From NCBI GenBank assembly GCA_964036045.1, contig OZ038399.1, forward strand, positions 28,233,216 to 28,297,215: DNA of 64,000 bases. The letters are read 5' to 3'. Source of the DNA: Eutreptiella sp. 'Long Island Sound 2002'. Lineage: Eukaryota; Euglenozoa; Euglenophyceae; Eutreptiales; Eutreptiaceae. The notes under the pieces are model-generated. The model searched no databases and was not told the DNA's origin. It was given only the letters and a program-made list of their open reading frames with translations. The position numbers and the translations under genes are program-made. Of this stretch, positions 63,948 through 64,000 are shown one piece after another (the first letter of the stretch is position 1; every line of letters starts with the position of its first letter).

Positions 63948-64000
63948 CGGCGGATGGGGCTGTAGCTTGGGCTACGCAGCTGTCAACAAGGCCCTGGCCA

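Overview
The window looks like nuclear DNA from a large, GC-rich, repeat-laden eukaryotic genome, most likely a microalga or other protist. Reasons: coding exons separated by introns with GT..AG borders and pyrimidine tracts, secretory signal peptides and Ser-Pro linkers, an APE-type non-LTR retrotransposon, many short inverted-repeat elements, and very large minisatellites. I saw no bacterial operon, Shine-Dalgarno layout, rRNA or CRISPR. I cannot name the species. Runs of 9-18 C or G are unusually common; they form the ends of several mobile elements and sit where reading frames break.

Layout. 0-2.9 kb: duplicated purine-rich DNA, a degraded retrotransposon endonuclease and a 33-bp minisatellite. 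2.9-6.7 kb: a two-exon gene for a secreted glycosyltransferase-like protein with a Ser-Pro tail and a MITE in its intron. 6.7-14 kb: MITEs, hairpin modules, a transposase-type HTH remnant, and scattered exons of a probable surface protein, of which the membrane anchor and tail exons join well. 14-16.8 kb: mostly non-coding with microsatellites. 16.9-20.3 kb: two abutting arrays (96-bp and 49-bp units). 21.1-25.3 kb: a gene for a long disordered protein with three and a half 219-residue repeats, about 17 copies of a short SIAEWR motif and a C-terminal coiled coil. 27.3-40.5 kb: about 190 copies of a 69-bp repeat (23 codons), mostly open on the + strand. 40.5-46.3 kb: a MITE, a 20-bp array, relatives of the big array's flanks, a 150-bp in-frame duplication and a GAAATC-type array. 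47.8-55.1 kb: a nearly complete LINE with zinc fingers, endonuclease, reverse transcriptase and RNase H. 55-64 kb: more MITEs, a predicted multi-TM sensor-like gene, an RNase H remnant and unknown ORFs.

Few genes here clearly work together. The coherent theme is repeat biology: related single-copy modules seem to have seeded different tandem arrays, and C-tract MITEs with TA flanks recur across the window. The two best candidates for new biology are the 69-bp array with its apparent unexpanded relatives at 42.3-42.5 kb, and the SIAEWR-repeat coiled-coil protein. All splice junctions are inferred by eye; no database search was possible.
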